Origin: Pseudomonadota bacterium
GTDB taxonomy: Bacteria; Pseudomonadota; Alphaproteobacteria; Rhizobiales; Rhizobiaceae
Reading direction: 5' to 3'
Length of the DNA: 64,000 nucleotides
Assembly (NCBI GenBank): GCA_023451735.1
Contig: JAEXYH010000031.1
Span: forward strand, 1-64,000
The translations under genes and the position numbers were made by a program. The notes below the pieces were generated by a model that was given only the letters and a program-made list of their open reading frames with translations, ran no database searches and was not told the origin of the DNA. This document shows positions 59,988-64,000 of this stretch, piece after piece. Positions within the stretch are counted from its first letter, which is position 1; the number at the start of each line of letters is the position of its first letter.

Positions 59988-60443
59988 ATGCGCACTGTAG
60001 ATTTTTCGCCCCTCTTCCGGTCGGCCATCGGCTTCGACCGCCTTTTGAATCTTGCCGAAACCGCGCAGCGGGTTGGCGAGGAAAGCTATCCCCCATACAA
60101 CATCGAACGGCTCGACGAGAACAATTTCCAGATCTCGGTCGCGCTTGCCGGCTTCAGGCCGGACGAGGTCGAGCTCACCGTCGAGCAGAACGTGTTGACG
60201 CTCGAAAGCCGAAAGAGCGACAAGGAAAAACGCGATTTCCTCCACCGAGGCATCTCTGCACGGGACTTCAAGCGCCAGTTCACGCTTGCCGATCACGTGG
60301 AGGTTAAGGGGGCCCGCTTCGAGAACGGTCTGTTGGTAATCGATCTGCAGCGCGAGATTCCCGAAGCGAAGAAGCCGCGCCGCATCGCGATCGACGGCAC
60401 CATGCCCAGAAATGTGACGCAGATCGAGTCGAAAGCGGCCTGA
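59988..60443 (+). CDS. Small heat-shock protein Hsp20 (copy 3)
   Basis: The 151-residue alpha-crystallin chaperone starts MRTVDFSPLFRSAIGFDRLL. It has FQISVALAGF, VLTLESRKSDKEKRDFL, FKRQFTLADHV, GLLVIDLQREIPE and a KPRRIAI C-terminal motif. It is diverged from copies 1 and 2. It heads an operon with the WASDA-RNNI fusion and HY genes; a stem-loop (60459-60485) separates it from the fusion gene. Confidence 0.95.
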   Translation: MRTVDFSPLFRSAIGFDRLLNLAETAQRVGEESYPPYNIERLDENNFQISVALAGFRPDEVELTVEQNVLTLESRKSDKEKRDFLHRGISARDFKRQFTLADHVEVKGARFENGLLVIDLQREIPEAKKPRRIAIDGTMPRNVTQIESKAA

Positions 60444-60514
60444 GCCGCGCCGCATCTCTGGCCGCGTGGGTTGCCCGCGCGGCCATTTCCCGTTCGTCAT
60501 CGATGGAGGCAGAC

Positions 60515-61066
60515 ATGCGGCCGACGACCGCGCATATCGACGTTGATTTCGAGAACTTTCTCCACCCGGGCACGCGATACGACCATCCCCGCGATGTCTT
60601 GCGCGACCGGAGCCTCAACCTCGACGAAAAGCGAGCTCTGCTCTCGTCCTGGGCATCCGACGCTTCTGCCATCGCCTCATGTCCATCCGTGCGCGCCCCG
60701 GCAGGCCTGAGATCACCCGTGTCGATCGATGAGATACTCGAGGCCCTCTGCTCTCTCGATCGCGAGGGAGAATCTCCGCGCACGCCGTCGGGCCCACCTC
60801 ATAATCGCAAACCGAATTCGGACCCGGCGCGAGATTTGATGGAGTTCGACGTCGACGGCGCGAGGATACGGGCTCATCGCAATAATATCGCACGTTACCG
60901 GAGACTCCTCCGTACACATCTGACGCCGCTCGAACGCGATTTCATCGAACGCCGTGTCCTTGAAGAGCAACGATCGCTCGGCGCACTCGTTGCACCATCT
61001 CGGTGCGTAGCGCCAATGTTGCCGCGGCGGGAAACACAGGAGTTAGAGTTCGGACACCGGCTATGA
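60515..61066 (+). CDS. WASDA-RNNI fusion protein (hsp20-linked hypothetical)
   Basis: This 183-residue soluble protein joins two families seen as separate genes at 32-34 kb. Residues about 18-85 carry HPRDVLRDRSLNLDEKRALL, then SSWASDASAI and IDEILEAL, as in 33779. Residues about 112-165 carry ARIRAHRNNIARYRRLLR and ERRVLEEQRSLGAL, as in 32213. A Pro/Arg-rich linker connects them. GGAGG 6 bases before the ATG at 60515 decides the start. The 3' end overlaps the HY gene start (ATGA). The fusion suggests the two families work together. Confidence 0.75.
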   Translation: MRPTTAHIDVDFENFLHPGTRYDHPRDVLRDRSLNLDEKRALLSSWASDASAIASCPSVRAPAGLRSPVSIDEILEALCSLDREGESPRTPSGPPHNRKPNSDPARDLMEFDVDGARIRAHRNNIARYRRLLRTHLTPLERDFIERRVLEEQRSLGALVAPSRCVAPMLPRRETQELEFGHRL

Positions 61067-61290
61067 TGGACGTTCGAGACACCGTGGTTCGCGGGAGCGA
61101 GAAGGTCATAGGCCACTATCGTCTGTTGCTTGCGACGGCCCGCGACGACGACGAGCGCGAGCTTCTTCAGAGCCGGATCGTGCGCGAGCGACGGTTCATC
61201 TCGGAGACGTTGGGCGGGGGACGCTCACCCGACGCTCGACATCAGCGTGTCGGGATCGCTCAGTCGAGAACGATCCACGCCGGCGCGTGA
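61063..61290 (+). CDS. HY-family small protein, hsp20 operon
   Basis: The 75-residue helical protein reads VRDTVVRGSEKVIGHYRLLL, then ARDDDERELLQSRIVRERRF. It is homologous to the 35210 gene next to rpoH. Its ATG overlaps the fusion-gene stop, so it is translationally coupled; an adjacent second ATG (61066) is equally possible. The last 31 bases overlap the convergent exonuclease gene. Confidence 0.65.
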   Translation: MMDVRDTVVRGSEKVIGHYRLLLATARDDDERELLQSRIVRERRFISETLGGGRSPDARHQRVGIAQSRTIHAGA

Positions 61291-62030
61291 TCGCTGGCAT
61301 CCGCTTTGCCCCTGACGGTTCGATCGACGCCGGCTTTCCGTAAACGAGCGGCAAGTTGCGGATCCAGGAGCAGATGATCGATGCGTAGACCGGCATCGCG
61401 CTCGAAACGTCCGCGCCAATACGTCCAAAAGGTATAGGGCGCCTTCTTCGGATGCATTTTACGTAATGCATCCGTCCACCCCTTTGCCAGCAGATCCGCG
61501 AAAAGCTTCCGGCCTTCTGGCTGAACCAGGGCGTCTTTATCCCAGGATTTCGTCGGGTAGATGTCGAATGGTGTCGGCACGATATTGAAGTCGCCTGCGA
61601 GGACGATCGGCGCCCCAGTCTTGCGGAGCGAATTCGCGTGGCGGTTCAGGCGCTTCAACCAGGCGAGTTTGTAGTCGAATTTCGGACCGGGCCGTGGATT
61701 GCCGTTCGGCGCATACAGACAGGCCACGACGACGCCGTTTACCACGGCCTCGATGTAACGGCTCTGCTCATCCTTGCGATCGCCGGGCAACCTCCGTCGT
61801 GTGACGAGAATCTCGGGGCCACGCGACAGAATGGCAACGCCGTTCCACGTGCGCTGCCCGATCCAGGCCGCCGAGTAACCGGCCGTGCTTAAGGCGGCTT
61901 CGGGAAAATCCGCCTGATCGGCTTTCAGCTCCTGCAGACAGACGACGTCCGGTTTCGACGATTTCAACCAGGCGATTAGATTCGGGAGGCGCTTGTTGAC
62001 GTTGTTGATGTTGAAAGTCGCAATCTTCAT
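61260..62030 (-). CDS. xthA: Exodeoxyribonuclease III (AP endonuclease)
   Basis: The 256-residue EEP-family nuclease has the ExoIII motifs: MKIATFNINNVNKRLPNL, VVCLQELKAD (metal-binding Glu34), YAPNGNPR, LAGDFNIVPTPFDIY, RIDHLLL and SDHAPAWIV (catalytic His). It cleaves abasic sites and trims 3' ends in base-excision repair. Its ATG overlaps the stop of the 62027 small protein gene (ATGA), so both are translated together. Confidence 0.95.
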   Translation of the reverse strand: MKIATFNINNVNKRLPNLIAWLKSSKPDVVCLQELKADQADFPEAALSTAGYSAAWIGQRTWNGVAILSRGPEILVTRRRLPGDRKDEQSRYIEAVVNGVVVACLYAPNGNPRPGPKFDYKLAWLKRLNRHANSLRKTGAPIVLAGDFNIVPTPFDIYPTKSWDKDALVQPEGRKLFADLLAKGWTDALRKMHPKKAPYTFWTYWRGRFERDAGLRIDHLLLDPQLAARLRKAGVDRTVRGKADASDHAPAWIVLD

Positions 62031-62368
62031 GCGTCACCTCTCCGGCCGCGTCGAAGGCCTGCAAACCAGTCCGCGTATGGCGTATTCTTGACCATGTGGC
62101 GGTTCAGGTCGGGCGCGCCGTCATGCCACCAGACGGGCCCTCGCTCTCCCAACGCTCGCTTGGCCTTATCCACCGCGCCATGTGCGCCCCTCTCCGCGTC
62201 CGTATCGTCTTGCGCGCGTGCGGCTTTGACAGCTTGCTGCGCGGACATGAGATCGGACACCAGTTCGGCTTTCCGTGCTTCAGACAGCTTCGGGTCAGCG
62301 AGCCGCCAGAGTCGTCCGCGAACGACGAAATACCGGCCGTCCGGTGTGACGGGATGCTGTAGCGCCAC
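62027..62368 (-). CDS. DNA-repair-linked small protein family, copy 2
   Basis: The 113-residue protein reads MALQHPVTPDGRYFVVRGRL, then WRLADPKLSEARKAELVSDL, and later ALGERGPVWWHDGAPDLNRH with a PYADWF end. It is the paralogue of the 57651 protein. Here it is coupled by ATGA to exonuclease III. The conserved ends and helical, charge-rich middle suggest a small binding protein. Function inferred only from context. Confidence 0.75.
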   Translation of the reverse strand: MALQHPVTPDGRYFVVRGRLWRLADPKLSEARKAELVSDLMSAQQAVKAARAQDDTDAERGAHGAVDKAKRALGERGPVWWHDGAPDLNRHMVKNTPYADWFAGLRRGRRGDA

Positions 62369-62445
62369 GTTCCCCCCTGGTCGGCATTGCGTAAGCCAGA
62401 CGCGCCGAAAACGCTGACGGCAACGCGACGTTCCTGACCTGTTTT

Positions 62446-62946
62446 CTAACTTGTCAGATCAATGATTCTTGGCCGGATTCCGCGTTGGTCGAACTCTAAA
62501 AGAGCTAGAGTAATCGGCAGCTTGAACCGGCGGCGGCCTGCGCTGCCGGGATTCAGATACAGAACATCGTTTACAGTCTCGAACGTGGGTACATGCGAAT
62601 GACCGGATATCACGATGTTACAGTCCTCGGGGAGCGAAGCCATCGCCTTGAGATCGTGCAGCACGAAGATGGAGCGGGTTGCGAAGCGGACGCGTGCTGT
62701 CTCGGGGTAGGCTCGAGTCCATGGTGCCTTGTCGACGTTTCCCCGGATGGCGGTCACGGGCGCGATGCGAGCCAGGGCCGAAACGATGTTCTGACTACCG
62801 ATGTCACCGGCATGGATGATGTGATCCACCCCAGCCAGGCTACGTTCCGCTTCCGGTCTCAGCAGGCCGTGGGTGTCGGAAATGACGCCGACGCGGCCTG
62901 CAATGAGCTGCTTTGGAAGTTTAACTGACAGAGACGACCGAGTCAT
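62446..62946 (-). CDS. YfcE/MJ0936-family metallophosphoesterase
   Basis: The 166-residue protein has the calcineurin-like phosphoesterase motifs: VGVISDTHGLLRPEA, HAGDIGS, RGNVDK, LHD, ISGHSHVPTFE and LNPGS. YfcE-type enzymes are cytoplasmic metal-dependent phosphodiesterases of unclear natural substrate. Its ATG overlaps the stop of the short frame at 62943. Confidence 0.92.
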   Translation of the reverse strand: MTRSSLSVKLPKQLIAGRVGVISDTHGLLRPEAERSLAGVDHIIHAGDIGSQNIVSALARIAPVTAIRGNVDKAPWTRAYPETARVRFATRSIFVLHDLKAMASLPEDCNIVISGHSHVPTFETVNDVLYLNPGSAGRRRFKLPITLALLEFDQRGIRPRIIDLTS

Positions 62947-63191
62947 GTGAACAGCTTTTCGCTGGTGTAGCGCGACGTGGGTTTAATCGCACGCGGTAAG
63001 GCTTGCGCCAGACCGCTTGTACAGCTCAGGTCCTTCTTGCGATCTCCAAGCGTTTGGACGCCTTTTTGGCGACGGAGCGCATTCCTCATTCTGCGGCCAG
63101 AATACTTATTTTTTGTCGTCCCTTCACGCCGGAGAACGAGACCAACAAGTTCAAGCTTTGAGCGTCTCAGAGCATGAAGTGCCATCGCCAT
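62943..63191 (-). CDS. Possible small basic protein
   Basis: The 82-residue Arg/Lys/Leu-rich frame ends in PTSRYTSEKLFT, with its stop overlapping the phosphoesterase ATG (ATGA). The overlap is the only support; the sequence shows no domain and no good ribosome-binding site. It could be the eroded end of a longer gene. Confidence 0.3.
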   Translation of the reverse strand: MAMALHALRRSKLELVGLVLRREGTTKNKYSGRRMRNALRRQKGVQTLGDRKKDLSCTSGLAQALPRAIKPTSRYTSEKLFT

Positions 63192-63230
63192 CCGAGCTGT
63201 CCGAGGCGGCCGGAACAGGAAGACTGAAGC

Positions 63231-63491
63231 TTACCAGCGACGGTTCGGAGTGATCCATAGAGCTGCAGCCTCTACCTTTTGAGCCTTGGCCTCTGCCTCT
63301 TCCGTGGAAGCGATCAGTCGCGCTTTCGCGGCCCTCTCCGGCATCAACTCGGCATCGTCTCGCAGGCGCGCTGCCATGTCTCTCAAACTCGTCGGGTCGG
63401 GCTGGAGATCCAGTACCCCTTGCGCGGGGGGCGGCGACATCGGCGCATCGACGCCAGCGATAACCGTGCCCTCTCTTTCCGCCTTGACCAA
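63231..63491 (-). CDS. Small helical hypothetical protein
   Basis: The 86-residue protein has a Pro-rich N terminus and an Ala/Glu/Arg-rich helical segment (SLRDMAARLRDDAELMPERA, AKARLIASTEEAEAKAQKVE). The long amphipathic helix suggests a real protein. No family is recognised. Confidence 0.5.
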   Translation of the reverse strand: MVKAEREGTVIAGVDAPMSPPPAQGVLDLQPDPTSLRDMAARLRDDAELMPERAAKARLIASTEEAEAKAQKVEAAALWITPNRRW

Positions 63492-63686
63492 ATTATTACT
63501 CCGATGGAATGGCGGGTTCGGGTCCCGCCCCGGGCTGGGGGGCTGAGTAAGGACGGGACCGTTCCCGCGGCCGACGATCTCGCCGGATCGCCGGCGCGCG
63601 GACCAAGCATCTGTTGGCCATCTGGTTCCTTCTGAGCTGGGAACGACGCCCGCAAACGATCATTGGAGCCTCGAAAGCGAGGACCC

Positions 63687-63935
63687 ATGGCGAACGACAT
63701 GCACACCGACGGCCGCGACATCCGGAACGGCACCTACGATGCGATCTCTCCGTCCGGCAAGGAGCAGCCGGGCCTTCAAGTCCGCGAGATTCCCACGCCG
63801 CACCAAGCTGCTCAGCATGGTGCAGACGTTCGTAGCAAGCCCCTGCCCGGCACTGAGGATCCGATCCCCGAGGGTCTGCTTCGCGAGCGGAACGGGCCGC
63901 TCAACGCACAGACGGGCCGGCGGCCTACGGACTGA
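63687..63935 (+). CDS. Hydrophilic hypothetical protein
   Basis: The 82-residue polar protein begins MANDMHTDGRDIRNGTYDAI and is rich in Gly, Pro, Arg and Asp with no hydrophobic core. It starts at an ATG with GCGAGGA upstream. Probably disordered. It is followed within 5 bases by the next start. Confidence 0.5.
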   Translation: MANDMHTDGRDIRNGTYDAISPSGKEQPGLQVREIPTPHQAAQHGADVRSKPLPGTEDPIPEGLLRERNGPLNAQTGRRPTD

Positions 63936-63939
63936 GCCG

Positions 63940-64000
63940 ATGAAGTTCAGAGAGCCCAATGACGAGGGCAATGAACCGTCGCCGCTTATCATGATCGCCA
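63940..64000 (+). CDS. Start of a gene cut by the window end
   Basis: An ATG 4 bases after the previous stop opens MKFREPNDEGNEPSPLIMIA, which runs off the window. The short N-terminal charged stretch before LIMIA could precede a membrane helix. It cannot be identified. Confidence 0.4.
   Translation, partial: MKFREPNDEGNEPSPLIMIA

Overview
The window looks like chromosome of a Bradyrhizobium-type alphaproteobacterium (Nitrobacteraceae). The signs are high G+C, heat-shock genes with ROSE-type leaders, many small exported or DUF proteins typical of that group (DUF1236, DUF3606, DUF2934, DUF3072, DUF4142, DUF982, PRC-barrel), a LuxR-type two-component pair, an HPII-type catalase and a large CoA-ester catabolic cluster. 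I see no tRNA, rRNA, CRISPR array, transposase or phage structural gene.

Layout. 0-8.9 kb: small exported proteins, a PRC-barrel protein, a divergent sensor kinase/response regulator pair and a GH13 glycoside hydrolase of trehalose-synthase type. 9-15 kb: a decayed dnaE2 end, a Gly-rich exported protein, katE, a BLUF blue-light sensor, a frameshifted DUF4142 gene, a membrane protein and a 22-residue membrane peptide. 15-30 kb: a catabolic block containing a nitronate-monooxygenase-like protein, two acyl-CoA dehydrogenases, two related SDRs, an acyl-CoA ligase, a DsbA-fold isomerase, a family III CoA-transferase, a GST, an enoyl-CoA hydratase, two solute-binding proteins, and HxlR and AraC regulators. 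Three promoters in this block share the dyad GTTCT-N5-AGAAC inside the -35/-10 spacer, which suggests one repressor, probably the HxlR protein.

30-41 kb: many small stress-type genes. The core is two oppositely oriented hsp20 genes with a sigma-32 type rpoH between them, plus uncharacterised small proteins. 41-47 kb: a two-partner-secretion outer-membrane transporter without an obvious exoprotein, divergent from a FecR-domain protein with an Asn-Gly repeat tail and a CHASE2-PAS-GGDEF-EAL protein. 47-51 kb: two AI-2E-family permeases. 51-64 kb: small stress proteins, several broken genes, a UvrA-like ATPase, an SDR, a third hsp20 operon, an exonuclease III and a YfcE-type phosphoesterase.

The most interesting pattern is a heat-shock module. 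All three hsp20 genes have a sigma-32-like promoter, a ROSE RNA-thermometer leader and a stem-loop after the gene. Two are followed by an uncharacterised protein (here called the WASDA protein). Two other uncharacterised small families (here RNNI and HY) also recur beside hsp20. At 60.5 kb the WASDA and RNNI families are fused into one protein whose stop overlaps the start of an HY gene. A second pattern is a ~112-residue protein that occurs twice, each time coupled by ATGA overlap to a DNA-repair gene (UvrA-like; exonuclease III). The window also holds a notable number of decayed small or repair genes (dnaE2, dinB, PRC-barrel, DUF4142 and others).
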